Assembly (NCBI RefSeq): GCF_039541115.1
Contig: NZ_BAABFP010000002.1
Coordinates: 186,001-250,000 of the forward strand
DNA from: Angustibacter luteus
GTDB lineage: Bacteria > Actinomycetota > Actinomycetes > Actinomycetales > Angustibacteraceae
DNA: 64,000 nucleotides
Direction: 5' to 3'
The position numbers and the translations under genes were made by a program. The notes below the pieces were generated by a model. The model was not told the origin of the DNA. It searched no databases and saw only the letters and a program-made list of their open reading frames with translations. Positions 40,122 through 48,751 of this stretch are shown piece after piece (within the stretch, counting starts at the first letter, position 1; each line of letters starts with the position of its first letter).

Positions 40122-40907
40122 CTACTGAACCGCTCCGTCGGCTCCCACCAGCACCGCGACGTGATCCGGGAGCGTCGCGATCCACTCCTGCGCCTGCGCA
40201 CCGCGGACGAACGCGGCGGTGGCGTACACGTCGGCCCAGGTCAGGTCTGGGCCGATCACGGTCGCCGACAGCAGGCCCGACGGCGGCGCCCCACTGGCCG
40301 GGTCGATGACGTGCTGCCCGCGAGCCGCCGTCCCGGACGTCGCGACCGCCCCTCGTCGAAGGCCGACCGTGCGCAGGACCCGGCTACGGTCCTGAGGGTC
40401 CTCGATGCCGATCGTCCAGTCCGGGGTGTCGGTGCGGGCGCAGGCCACGACGACGTCGCCGCCGGCGGACACCAGCAGGTCGTGCGGTTCTCCCTCGGCC
40501 ACCCGGTTCCGCAGCTCGTCGAACGCCTGCTCCACGGCCCAGCCCTTGACCAGGCCGGTCGGGTCGAAGGTGGGGACGCCGTCGGGGCCCGGCAGCCAGG
40601 CCGAGAAGGCCCCGTCCGTTCGGCGCGCAGCCTCCTCGCAGAGGGCGGCGACCTCACGAACCCGTGGCTCGGCGTCCGCGAGGGTCAGGTCGCCCCGGCG
40701 GATCCGGCTCACCGGACTGTCCGGTCGCCACGTGCTGAACCGGGCGTCGTCGTCGCGCAGCGCGGCGAAGAACGCCTCGACCGCCGCCGCGACCTCGTCG
40801 CCCCGGGCTTGCGGACCGCGCACGTGCACGCTGACCGGCAGCCCCATCACCTGCTGCACGAAGGCCTGCCGGGGCTGCTCCACCCCTTCCGGCAGCATGG
40901 TCGTCAC
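40122..40907 (-). CDS. apbE: FAD:protein FMN transferase (ApbE family)
   Basis: The 261-residue enzyme should attach FMN covalently to a Thr in exported flavoproteins. Family landmarks are MGLPVSVHVRG, DDDARFSTWRPDSPVSRI, TFDPTGLVKGWAVEQAFDEL, LLVSAGGDVVV, ATSGTAARGQHVIDPASG and the metal-site region TWADVYATAAFV. No signal peptide is evident at the chosen start, unlike many lipoprotein ApbE proteins; this may mean it acts in the cytoplasm. The start overlaps the stop of the FMN-binding protein gene, which is its obvious substrate. Confidence 0.92.
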   Translation of the reverse strand: MTTMLPEGVEQPRQAFVQQVMGLPVSVHVRGPQARGDEVAAAVEAFFAALRDDDARFSTWRPDSPVSRIRRGDLTLADAEPRVREVAALCEEAARRTDGAFSAWLPGPDGVPTFDPTGLVKGWAVEQAFDELRNRVAEGEPHDLLVSAGGDVVVACARTDTPDWTIGIEDPQDRSRVLRTVGLRRGAVATSGTAARGQHVIDPASGAPPSGLLSATVIGPDLTWADVYATAAFVRGAQAQEWIATLPDHVAVLVGADGAVQ

Positions 40908-41398
40908 AGGTTTGCCTGGTCGATCGCCGACTGCAGCGACTGGATGTAGCCGTCGCTCGTCACGGTCGCGCCGCTGACGGCGTCGATGCTGCCGCTCTGG
41001 CTCTGCACCGCCTCGGAGTTCAGCTGCGGGACGGCGTAGGAGTTGATCTCCTGGTCGCGGGGGTTCTCGGTCGGGTAGACGACGGCGTCCGCCTTCGTGA
41101 TCTTGCCGCCCGACACCGTGATCGCGACCTGCACCGGTCCCCAGCGGGTGTCCACCGAGTCGCCCGTGTAGACGGTCGTGCCGCTGTCGGACGACGACCC
41201 ACTCGACGAGGAGTCACCCGACGTCGACGTGTCCCCAGAGGACGAGGTGCCGGATGACGAGGTGCCGGATGACGAGGTGCCGGCGTGGGCGGCCGCCTGC
41301 GGAGCCGCGGACAGCTGCGAGCTCGTGCTGGTGTGGTAGCTGAACAGCAGGACCAGGGCGGTCACGGTGCTCATCAGGGCGAAGGTGATGCGTCGCAC
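40904..41398 (-). CDS. Exported FMN-binding domain protein (covalent flavin carrier)
   Basis: A 164-residue protein: an N-terminal membrane segment (ITFALMSTVTALVLLFSYHTS), a low-complexity Ser/Gly/Thr linker built from near-exact 15-base repeats, and an FMN_bind domain. The motif DAVSGATVTSDGYIQSLQSAI contains the Ser-Gly-Ala-Thr acceptor where ApbE links FMN through phosphoester. It should carry electrons outside the membrane. It lies between the ferric-reductase-like gene and apbE, in overlapping or close order, so the three form one module. Confidence 0.9.
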   Translation of the reverse strand: MRRITFALMSTVTALVLLFSYHTSTSSQLSAAPQAAAHAGTSSSGTSSSGTSSSGDTSTSGDSSSSGSSSDSGTTVYTGDSVDTRWGPVQVAITVSGGKITKADAVVYPTENPRDQEINSYAVPQLNSEAVQSQSGSIDAVSGATVTSDGYIQSLQSAIDQANL

Positions 41399-41413
41399 GG
41401 GTCTATCTCCTCG

Positions 41414-42853
41414 TCACCAGCTGAAGCGTTCTTCGTGGATGTGTCGCTGCGGCACCCCGGCGTCCAGCGCCGCGGCTTTCATGGAGTCCACCCAGCCCTG
41501 TGCGCCGCAGACGTACACGTCGTGCTCGGCGATGTCGGGAACCAAGCGCACCAGCGCCTCGACGTCGGACAGGTGGGCCGCGTACTGCGGCAACCAGGTC
41601 GATCGGTCGGCGATCCGGTTCCCCAGCACGAAGACCACGCGAGCACCGGTCGCGGCGGAGAGCAGCTCGATCTCGCGCCGGAACACGACGTCCTGCTCGC
41701 TGCTGGCCCGGTACACGAGCGTCACGTCGCCCGGGTCTTGCGGCAGGGCCTCGAGCAGCCCGCGAAGCGGGGTGACGCCGATGCCACTGGCCAGCAGGGT
41801 CACCTTGCGGCGGGTCCGGACACCTGGGTGCAACCGGCCGAACGGGCCTTCGATGGCCACCCGGCTGCCCGGGCGGATGTGCCGCAGCGCGCCGCTGTCG
41901 TCGCCGAGGTCCTTCACCGTGATCCGCAGAGAGCTGCCGGTCGGCGCCGCGGAGAGCGAGTACGGGTGTCCACGGGTGCGGCCCGGGCCAGACAGGAATC
42001 GCCAGATGAGGAACTGGCCGGCGGCGACGGGCAGCCGGTGCAGGTGACGTCCGGTCATCGTGACGGAGATGATGCCGGGGCCTTCCTCGACGACGGAGGC
42101 GACCCGCAGGTCGTGGCGCACCGTCCGGTAGATCGGAAGACCGACCCGGAACACCAGGATCGCGGCGGCAGCGGCGATCCACAGCGACCACCAGTAGACC
42201 GTGGCGAACCAGTGGGTCAGGAAGTCCTCACCGGTCCACAGCTGGTGGGGCAGCGCCAGGCCTACGCCGAGGTAGGCGTAGAGGTGCAGCAGGTGCCAGG
42301 ACTCGTAGCGCAGCTTTCGACGGGAACGCTTGATGCTGGTGACGGCGACCATGACCAGCAGCACCGTCGCCGCCGCGGCCAGCAGCATCCCCGGGTAGTC
42401 GACGACCAGGTCCCACAGCTCGGCGAAGGGGTTCTTGCCGTCCTGGGACGCGTAGCCGAGCGTGATCAGCAGGATGTGCACGACCATGAGGTTCAGCGAG
42501 GTGAACCCGACCAGCCGGTGCCGACGAGCGAGCTCGTCCTGACCGTAGGTGCGCTCCACCAACGGGAGCCGAGCCATCAGCAGCACCTGGATGAGCAGCA
42601 GGTCGGCGGACACCAGCCCGGCGAGCCGGCCGATGCTGTTCACCCCAGACGCCCAACCGCCCAGCTCTTGCAGTTGCCCATCGGATACCCACAGCGCCAC
42701 GACGACCAGGACGCTCGCCCAGGTCAGCAGGCCGATGACGTCCCGGTGCCACGGCTGCGTGGCCGAGGGTCGCAGCGGCGTGGGCTGGGCGACCGGGGGG
42801 CTGACGGGGGCGGCCAGCGCGGGCAGAGGTCGGTGGCGAGACGTCATGGTCAT
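41414..42853 (-). CDS. Ferric reductase-like transmembrane protein with ferredoxin-NADP reductase domain
   Basis: A 479-residue membrane oxidoreductase. About six membrane helices carry probable haem-ligand histidines in LARRHRLVGFTSL, NLMVVHILLITLGY and YESWHLLHLYAYLGVGLALPHQ. The C-terminal half has an FAD-binding segment (GHPYSLSAAPTGSSLRITVKDLG) and an NAD(P)H-binding segment (LLASGIGVTPLRGLLEAL, VYVCGAQGWVDSM). Electrons would flow from NADPH through FAD and haem across the membrane to the adjacent FMN-binding protein. The gene order with the FMN-binding protein and apbE supports that path. The 140 bases upstream show nothing distinctive. Confidence 0.92.
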   Translation of the reverse strand: MTMTSRHRPLPALAAPVSPPVAQPTPLRPSATQPWHRDVIGLLTWASVLVVVALWVSDGQLQELGGWASGVNSIGRLAGLVSADLLLIQVLLMARLPLVERTYGQDELARRHRLVGFTSLNLMVVHILLITLGYASQDGKNPFAELWDLVVDYPGMLLAAAATVLLVMVAVTSIKRSRRKLRYESWHLLHLYAYLGVGLALPHQLWTGEDFLTHWFATVYWWSLWIAAAAAILVFRVGLPIYRTVRHDLRVASVVEEGPGIISVTMTGRHLHRLPVAAGQFLIWRFLSGPGRTRGHPYSLSAAPTGSSLRITVKDLGDDSGALRHIRPGSRVAIEGPFGRLHPGVRTRRKVTLLASGIGVTPLRGLLEALPQDPGDVTLVYRASSEQDVVFRREIELLSAATGARVVFVLGNRIADRSTWLPQYAAHLSDVEALVRLVPDIAEHDVYVCGAQGWVDSMKAAALDAGVPQRHIHEERFSW

Positions 42854-42993
42854 CGTGGCCCGCCTTCCCTCGCGGCGCGCCTGCTGCGAGCCGTCGTGGG
42901 TCGATCGTGCACGGCCCTTCTGGGACTTTCCTGAGAGCGGACTGGAGCGACCGTACGAAGCACCGGCGGAGCGGGTTACCGGGTGGTGGCCGA

Positions 42994-43923
42994 CTATCCG
43001 GTCGAGTGGTCGAGGAGGACGGCGTGGGCTTGTTTGATCTGGACGTCGACGGGTGGGCCGGTGATGGGGACGGTGAGGTCGATGTCCTGCCAGGTGTCGC
43101 CGGGTAGTCGGTACTGGCCGGTGTAGGCGGCTTGGACGTGCACGTCGGCGTGGCCGTGGTCCAGGTAGGTGTGCCGGATCGTGCCCCGCGGGTAGGTCCC
43201 GCCGGGGTTGGCGGTGGGGCCCTGGTGGTGGCCGTCGCCGAAGTCGTAGGTGTAGGTGCTGGCCTGGGGGCGGATCTGCACGGTGCGCCCGAGCAGGGTG
43301 ATGGTGGCGACCTCACCGGGCTGGTAGCCGGTGGCCGGCCAGCGGACCTGGTAGTACGTCGGCAGGTTCACCAACGTGATGTTCCCCTCGGGCTGGACGT
43401 AGGTGATCGGCTTGGCGAACGCCAACCGGGCGAACGCCCGCCGCAACATCGCCTGCGTCACCCCCGGCCGCGCCGCCTTCATCGCCTCCCCCGGCGACCG
43501 ACACTCCGAACCCGTCCGCACCCACGGACCCTTGGCCCGGCCAGCGGCATCCAACGGTCGCCGCCAGGTCCAGAGCACCCACCCGCCATCCCCATGGCTC
43601 GCACACGATGTCGTCATGTACGCACACGCCATGTCGAAGCTCTCGACGCCACGGTTCGGATCATTCCCCGGACAACCCGGCGACCGAACCACGTCCCACG
43701 CGAGCAGGCGAGCTTCGACTGACCGGGGGTGATTGCCCCGTGCAGAAGAATGCGATTTCGATGAGGATCTGGTTCGGACATCGACTCGGACCCCACCTGT
43801 CGTCTTGCTACAGGCGATGCCCCCACAGTGAGGGCGTGCCTCGGCAGGCGAGGCGATCAAAGTCAGGGCAGTCACGGCAACGAGGAAGGCGCTGGCCCAG
43901 CGGAGAGCCTGTCGTCGCATCAA
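42994..43923 (-). CDS. Secreted protein with PKD-like domain, function unknown
   Basis: A 309-residue exported protein. The signal peptide (ALRWASAFLVAVTALTLIASPAEA) ends near residue 29. The mature part has four or more cysteines and, in the C-terminal half, PTYYQVRWPATGYQPGEVATITLLGRTVQIRPQASTYTYDFGDGHHQGP, where YTYDFGDG is the hallmark of a PKD fold. No enzyme motif is seen. Its ATG overlaps the stop of the upstream DUF6318-like lipoprotein gene by four bases, a pairing I have seen widely in actinobacteria. The first part of the gene is richer in A and T than its surroundings. Confidence 0.75.
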   Translation of the reverse strand: MMRRQALRWASAFLVAVTALTLIASPAEARPHCGGIACSKTTGGVRVDVRTRSSSKSHSSARGNHPRSVEARLLAWDVVRSPGCPGNDPNRGVESFDMACAYMTTSCASHGDGGWVLWTWRRPLDAAGRAKGPWVRTGSECRSPGEAMKAARPGVTQAMLRRAFARLAFAKPITYVQPEGNITLVNLPTYYQVRWPATGYQPGEVATITLLGRTVQIRPQASTYTYDFGDGHHQGPTANPGGTYPRGTIRHTYLDHGHADVHVQAAYTGQYRLPGDTWQDIDLTVPITGPPVDVQIKQAHAVLLDHSTG

Positions 43924-44537
43924 CGCTTCACCTCGACGTACCTGACTTCATTGATCAGCCAGCGCCCGTTGTCCCAGCCGACCTCGAACTCCTGCTCGTT
44001 GGGTTCGCGCTTGATCGTCCATGCGGTTCGCCCAGTTGCGTCGAGCACCTTTCGCGCTTCCTGCACGTTGACGATGCGAACCAGCGCAGTGCGCATGGTC
44101 GACTCCGGCATCCACGAGGACGCCCGGATAGTCACGACGTCTCCGTCGACACGCTGGTGGTCGCGAACCAACTCGGAGGCGGTCTGTGCGTATGCAGCAC
44201 AGCTCTTGCACCGGCTTGCGGCGTAAGGCCGGATCGCGTCGGGATCGGGCTTGGCCCACGCCAGATTGAACTGCCCCACATAGAACTCCGCGAAGGCTTG
44301 GGCGGCCGCGTAGGTGTGCGCTCGGGCGGCCTTGGGCACCTTGGCGTACGCGGCATCGACTGACGACGTCCCGCTCGGCGACGCTGTCGCGGACCCCGCC
44401 GACGAGGCCGACCCGCCCGGCTCGGCTGTCGGTGTGTGATGCGACGGCCGAGCCGCCACCTCCCCGCCGCCCGAGCACCCCGCCAGCCCCAACCCCACGA
44501 CCACGGCGGCTGCCGCCACCCACCCCTTGATGATCAT
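43920..44537 (-). CDS. DUF6318-like lipoprotein
   Basis: A 205-residue lipoprotein. The signal peptide ends at the lipobox LGLAGC (Cys near residue 21), followed by a low-complexity Ser/Gly/Pro/Thr linker. The globular domain begins AARAHTYAAAQAFAEFYVGQFNLAWAKPDPDAIRPYAASRCKSCAAYAQTASELV and ends with WDNGRWLINEVRYVEVKR, an NTF2-like form. The paired CxxC in RCKSCAAY is typical of the family. Function is unknown. It is coupled to the PKD-like protein, so both may act at the cell surface. The start is the ATG at 44537. Confidence 0.8.
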   Translation of the reverse strand: MIIKGWVAAAAVVVGLGLAGCSGGGEVAARPSHHTPTAEPGGSASSAGSATASPSGTSSVDAAYAKVPKAARAHTYAAAQAFAEFYVGQFNLAWAKPDPDAIRPYAASRCKSCAAYAQTASELVRDHQRVDGDVVTIRASSWMPESTMRTALVRIVNVQEARKVLDATGRTAWTIKREPNEQEFEVGWDNGRWLINEVRYVEVKR

Positions 44538-44603
44538 GACCGCGACCCTACCCAAAACGGGGCAAACGCGGCGCGCATCTCGCGAGATCTGTGGACAACC
44601 CCG

Positions 44604-44649
44604 GATCGTGGCAACCTCGCACCGCCGGCGATGCGCCGTTGCCACGATC
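44604..44649. repeat. GTGGCAAC palindrome family, intergenic copy
   Basis: Arms GATCGTGGCAAC (44604-44615) and GTTGCCACGATC (44638-44649) are perfect complements, with inner GCA/TGC also paired. The element lies between the acyltransferase stop and the lipoprotein start. Copies are at 6070-6109 (partly diverged arms, same core) and 36700-36745 (identical arms). Confidence 0.85.
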
Positions 44650-44668
44650 GGCGCAGGCGGGGCTGCCG

Positions 44669-45412
44669 TCAGGCGCCGGCAGCCCGGTGCTTGCGCGCCA
44701 TGTCCGCGAGCGCCTCCCGCTTGTCCCGCCCCGCGTCGTACGCCGCCTGACGGTCGCGCACGACGCGCCCCGGGATCCCCGCCACGACCGACCCCGCCGG
44801 GTACTCCCCGCGAGCGACGGCGTGCGCGGCGACGACGCAGCCGGCGCCGAGCGTCGTCCCGCGCAGCACGCTGGCCTTGACGCCGATCCACGCACCCGGG
44901 CCGATCCGGACCGGCGACTTCACGATGCCCTGGTCCTTGATCGGCACGTTGACGTCCTCGGTGACGTGGTCGAAGTCGCACACGTAGACCCAGTCGGCCA
45001 CCAGCGTCGCGGCGCCGAGCTCGACGTCCAGGTAGCAGTTGATCGTGTTGTCCCGCCCCAGCACGCACTTGTCACCGATGCTCAGGGTGCCTTCGTGGGC
45101 GCGCAGGACGTTCCCGTCCCCCAGGTGCACCCACTCGCCGAGGACCAGCCGGCCGTAGCCGGGCCGGGCGTGCAGCTCGACGCGCCGGCCGAGGAACACC
45201 ATCCCTCGGGTCACCACGTGCGGCTGGCGCACGCGCAGCAGGAGCAGCCGCCAGTAGCGCACCAGGTACCAGGGGGTGAAAGCCTTGTGCCGCATCACCC
45301 ATCGCACGGTGTCACTCGTCAGGTACCGGGCCTGCCGGGGGTCGCGACCGTCTCGCAACCGCACCATCCACGCCCCGAGAACGCCGCCCGGCACCGGCCA
45401 GCTGGTCCGCAC
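44669..45412 (-). CDS. Left-handed beta-helix (hexapeptide repeat) acyltransferase
   Basis: About 247 residues. The C-terminal two thirds form hexapeptide repeats, for example GEWVHLGDGNVLRAHEGTLSIGDKCVLGRDNTINCYLDVELGAATLVADWVYVCDFDHVTED and VRIGPGAWIGVKASVLRGTTLGAGCVVAAHAVARG, ending AGIPGRVVRDR, as in maltose or colanic acid acetyltransferases. An acyl group would be placed on a sugar or lipid. The start is unclear: GTG at 45412 or ATG at 45367. It follows the methyltransferase gene by eight bases and probably belongs to an operon with it and the hydratase gene. Confidence 0.82.
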   Translation of the reverse strand: MRTSWPVPGGVLGAWMVRLRDGRDPRQARYLTSDTVRWVMRHKAFTPWYLVRYWRLLLLRVRQPHVVTRGMVFLGRRVELHARPGYGRLVLGEWVHLGDGNVLRAHEGTLSIGDKCVLGRDNTINCYLDVELGAATLVADWVYVCDFDHVTEDVNVPIKDQGIVKSPVRIGPGAWIGVKASVLRGTTLGAGCVVAAHAVARGEYPAGSVVAGIPGRVVRDRQAAYDAGRDKREALADMARKHRAAGA

Positions 45413-45420
45413 GACGGTGC

Positions 45421-46380
45421 TCAGCCCGGCTTCGTGCCCGTGACGGCCACGTTGTAGAAGAACCGGTCGGGCACGACCCGGCTCAACGCGCGGTCGACCG
45501 CCCCGAGCCGCTGCCAGGACCCGAAGGCGAAGCGGGCCCACCCCCAACCCAGCCGCTCCGGGTTCACGGCAGCCTCGAAGGTGCGGATCGGCCAGCCCAC
45601 GACGGCAGCAGTGAGCTCCTCGGTGACCGTGCGGACGTCGACCGCGCCGGCTCGCAGCACGGTGCGGGCGAGCTCGTCCGGGTCGAAGGTGTGCAGGTCG
45701 ACCACCCACTCGAGGGCGGCGGCACGGGACGACTCGTCCAGCTCCTCCTTCGACCGGGACCACTTGTCCTGCAACGGCTTCAGGTGGGTGATCCGGGTCG
45801 TCGCCTCCCAGGTGAGACGGCCGAGGTGGCGGGCGTACCAGTTGCCGATCCGGGTGGGCTCGCCGGCGATCACGAACCGGCCGCCCGGCCGCAGCACGCG
45901 CAGCATCTCGCGGAAGGCGAGCTCGACGTCCGGGATGTGGTGGATCACGGCGTGACCGACGACGACGTCGAACGTGTCGTCGTCGTAGGGCAGCCGCTCG
46001 GCGTCCGCGACCCGCCCCTCGACCGTGAAACCCAGCCGCTCGGCGTTGCGCTGCGCGGCCGCCACCATCCCCGGTGACAGATCGGTGACGTGCACCTCGT
46101 CGAGCACGCCGGCCTGCTTCAGGTTGAGCGAGAAGAATCCGGTGCCGGCGCCCACCTCGAGCGCCTTGGCGTACGGCCAGCCGGTGGCCCCTGCGACCGC
46201 CACGAACCGGTCTCGCGCGTAGTCGATGCAGCGCTCGTCGAACGAGATGGACCACTTCTCGTCGTACGAGCCCGCCTCCCAGTCGTGGTAGAGCACCTGG
46301 GCGAGCTTGGTGTCCGTCCAGGCCTGCTCGACCTCGGCCGCGCTGGCGTGCGGGTTGGCCGTCGGGCCCGGCTCGTTCAT
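45421..46380 (-). CDS. Class I SAM-dependent methyltransferase
   Basis: A 319-residue methyltransferase of the UbiE-like type. The SAM motif is ALEVGAGTGFFSLNLKQ, with VTDLSPGMVAAAQRNAERLG, DAERLPYDDDTFDVVVGHAVIHHIPD and LRPGGRFVIAGEPTRIG. The long C-terminal part (ITHLKPLQDKWSRSKEELDESSRAAALEWVVDLHTFDP) may bind the substrate, which is unknown. Its ATG shares one base with the stop of the hydratase gene upstream, and the acyltransferase gene follows, suggesting joint modification of a lipid or glycolipid. Confidence 0.88.
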   Translation of the reverse strand: MNEPGPTANPHASAAEVEQAWTDTKLAQVLYHDWEAGSYDEKWSISFDERCIDYARDRFVAVAGATGWPYAKALEVGAGTGFFSLNLKQAGVLDEVHVTDLSPGMVAAAQRNAERLGFTVEGRVADAERLPYDDDTFDVVVGHAVIHHIPDVELAFREMLRVLRPGGRFVIAGEPTRIGNWYARHLGRLTWEATTRITHLKPLQDKWSRSKEELDESSRAAALEWVVDLHTFDPDELARTVLRAGAVDVRTVTEELTAAVVGWPIRTFEAAVNPERLGWGWARFAFGSWQRLGAVDRALSRVVPDRFFYNVAVTGTKPG

Positions 46381-47159
46381 CACTTGCCCTCGAACGTCGC
46401 CTTGCCCGGGCCGTCCTCGACGAACGAGCGCATGCCCTCGGCCCGGTCCTGCGTCGCGAACAGTGCCGCGAACTGCAGCCGCTCGATCTCCAGCCCGGTG
46501 TCGAGGTCGGACTCCAGACCGCGGTCGATGGCCTCCTTCGCCGCGCGCAGCGCGTACGCCGGGCCGCCCACGTACCGGCCCACCATCGTGCGCGCCGCCG
46601 AGTACACGTCGTCCGGCGCGACGACCTGGTCGACGAGGCCGATCGCGAGCGCCTCGGCGGCGTCGACGAACCGCCCGCTGAAGATCAGGTCCTTCGCCTT
46701 GGCCGGCCCGACCAGGCGCGGAAGTCGTTGCGTCCCACCGGCTCCGGGGATGATGCCGAGCAGGATCTCGGGCTGGCCGACCTTGGCGTTGTCGCCGCAG
46801 ACCCGGAAGTCGCAGCACAGCGCGAGCTCGAGGCCGCCACCCAGTGCGTAGCCGGTGATGGCCGCGACGGTGGGCTTGGGGATCCGCGCCACCGCGCTCA
46901 GCGACGACTGCAACGCGCCCGAGCGGTCGACCATGTCGGTGTACGTCATCTGCTGCATCTGCTTGATGTCGGCGCCGGCCGCGAAGACCTTCTCGCCTCC
47001 GTAGACGATGACCGCCGAGACGTCGCGCCGCTCGCCGGCCTCCACCGCGGCAGCACGGATCTCCTCCTGCACCTGGGCGTTGAGCGCGTTCATCGGGGGT
47101 CGCTCGAGCCTGATCGTGCCGATACCGCCGTCGACCTCGAGCCGGACGAACTCCGCCAC
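46380..47159 (-). CDS. Enoyl-CoA hydratase/isomerase family protein
   Basis: A 259-residue crotonase-fold enzyme. The oxyanion-hole segments are FAAGADIKQMQQM and ALGGGLELALCCDFRVC, and both catalytic glutamates are present (GGGLELAL and GQPEILLGIIPGAGGTQRLPRLVG), which supports true hydratase activity in beta-oxidation. The start is the GTG at 47159, eight bases after GGAGG; a GTG nine bases upstream overlaps that site. It begins 61 bases after the YbjN gene stop and overlaps the methyltransferase start. Confidence 0.92.
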   Translation of the reverse strand: MAEFVRLEVDGGIGTIRLERPPMNALNAQVQEEIRAAAVEAGERRDVSAVIVYGGEKVFAAGADIKQMQQMTYTDMVDRSGALQSSLSAVARIPKPTVAAITGYALGGGLELALCCDFRVCGDNAKVGQPEILLGIIPGAGGTQRLPRLVGPAKAKDLIFSGRFVDAAEALAIGLVDQVVAPDDVYSAARTMVGRYVGGPAYALRAAKEAIDRGLESDLDTGLEIERLQFAALFATQDRAEGMRSFVEDGPGKATFEGK

Positions 47160-47220
47160 GGGTGCCACCTCCTGGAATCTCGTACGTCGTGCCGCTGGTC
47201 GCAGGGAGCCTAGCCCGGCG

Positions 47221-47661
47221 CTACCCCTCGGTGATCTCGCGCAGGCTCTCGTGCCAGAGGTTCACCGCGGTCAGGACCAGCTCGAGGGAGGACGTCACGA
47301 CCATCTGCAGCGGCGTCGCGGTGGTCACCAGGTGGTCGGCCGAGACCACCAGGATCCCGTCCCCCAGGGTCGTCTTGGCGACCGAGAGCCGGGACGAGAC
47401 CGAGTTGCAGGCGCGCAGCCGGGCCAGCTCGTCACCGACGACGTCGTCCAGCCGCCACTGGCCGAAGACCCTCAGCACCGTGAAGTCACCCTCGGTGCAG
47501 CGCAGGTAGAGCTGCTGCCCCTGGACCTTGACCGCGACGTCACCGTCGTCGTCGATGTCCGGCCGGTAGCCCTCGTCCAGCAGGACGTCGAGCACCCGGC
47601 CGCGCAGCGGGCGCTCGTTCGGGGACGGCGGGAAGTCGGGCAACGAGGTCGGGTCGGTCAT
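47221..47661 (-). CDS. YbjN domain-containing protein
   Basis: A 146-residue protein of the YbjN/Tir-chaperone fold. Features are RVLDVLLDEGYRPDIDDDGDVAVKVQGQQLYLRC, followed by VLRVFGQWRLDD, the Asn-containing ARLRACNSVSSRLSVAKTTLGDGILVVSADHLV, and a final helix. Such proteins are common and poorly characterised; chaperone or stress roles have been suggested. GGAG lies four bases before the ATG. It is divergent from the quinone oxidoreductase gene with 57 bases between starts. Confidence 0.82.
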   Translation of the reverse strand: MTDPTSLPDFPPSPNERPLRGRVLDVLLDEGYRPDIDDDGDVAVKVQGQQLYLRCTEGDFTVLRVFGQWRLDDVVGDELARLRACNSVSSRLSVAKTTLGDGILVVSADHLVTTATPLQMVVTSSLELVLTAVNLWHESLREITEG

Positions 47662-47718
47662 GGGCTCCACGGTAGTCGCGAACGGAATGCCCCGACGGGT
47701 CGGCTGGTTGGCGCCGAC

Positions 47719-48684
47719 ATGAGCCCAGCCAGCCGAGCCACCCGCGCCGTCGTCGCCACCGCCTACGGAGCGCCGGAGGTGCTCGAGCTGGTCGAGGTCG
47801 ACGTCCCGGAGCCCGGGCCCGGGCACGTCGCCGTCGACGTTCGCGCGGCCGGCACCAACCCGGCGGACGTCAAGGCGTACAACGGCACCTGGGGCAGGGA
47901 CCCGGCGAAGCTGCCGATGCGGCTCGGCTTCGAGGCGTCCGGGGTGGTCACGGCCGTCGGTCCCGACGCGACCGGCCCGGTCGGGCCGGTCGCGGTGGGT
48001 GACGAGGTGGTGGTGTTCCGGACGTCGGGCGCCTACGCCGAGCGGATCGTCGTCCCGGCGTCGGCGGTGCTGCCCAAGCCCGCGTCGCTGACCTGGGCGC
48101 AGGCCGCAGGCCTCCTGCTGACGGGCGGCACGGCCACCCACACGGTCGTCGCCACCGCGGTGCGCGACGGCGACACGGTGCTGGTGCACGGTGCCACCGG
48201 CGGGGTCGGGCTGATGGCCGTGCAGCTCGCGGTCGACGCCGGGGCTCGGGTGATCGGCACCGCTGGCGAGAGCGGCCACGACCTGCTGCGCGAGCTCGGG
48301 GCCGAGCCGGTCACGTACGGCGCCGGCCTGGCCGACCGGGTGCGCGCGCTGGCGCCGTCCGGGGTGGACGCCGCGATCGACACCGTCGGCACCGACGAGG
48401 CGGTCGACGTCTCGCTCGAGCTCGTCGCGGACCGCCAGCGGATCGCCACCATCGCCGCGTTCGGCCGAGGGGCCGAGCTGGGGATCACCCTGCTGGGCGG
48501 CGGACCCGGGGCGGACCCCGGCGAGCAGATCCGGATGCCAGCCCGAGCCACCCTGCTCGAGCAGGCCGGTCAGGGCCGGCTCCGGGTGCTCGTGGCGGCG
48601 GAGTTCGCACTCGCGGACGTCGCGGCGGCGCACCGTACGCTCATGGGTCACCACGCACCGGGGAAGATCGTCCTCGTCACCTGA
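47719..48684 (+). CDS. NADP-dependent quinone oxidoreductase-like protein (MDR superfamily)
   Basis: A 321-residue zinc-independent medium-chain dehydrogenase/reductase. It has the N-terminal GAPEVLELVEVDVPEPGPGHVAVDVRAAGTNPADVKAYNG, the GFEASGVVTAVG loop, and the cofactor motif VLVHGATGGVGLMAVQLAVDAGARVIGTAG. The zinc ligands of alcohol dehydrogenases are absent, as expected for quinone oxidoreductases. It probably reduces quinones or enones with NADPH. It is convergent with nothing nearby; the PrsW gene follows on the same strand after 67 bases. Confidence 0.9.
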   Translation: MSPASRATRAVVATAYGAPEVLELVEVDVPEPGPGHVAVDVRAAGTNPADVKAYNGTWGRDPAKLPMRLGFEASGVVTAVGPDATGPVGPVAVGDEVVVFRTSGAYAERIVVPASAVLPKPASLTWAQAAGLLLTGGTATHTVVATAVRDGDTVLVHGATGGVGLMAVQLAVDAGARVIGTAGESGHDLLRELGAEPVTYGAGLADRVRALAPSGVDAAIDTVGTDEAVDVSLELVADRQRIATIAAFGRGAELGITLLGGGPGADPGEQIRMPARATLLEQAGQGRLRVLVAAEFALADVAAAHRTLMGHHAPGKIVLVT

Positions 48685-48751
48685 ATGACGCATCAAGGCA
48701 CCGCTCCGGGACGTCGAACTGCTCCTGACGTCCTGAAAGGGAGCATTGCCC

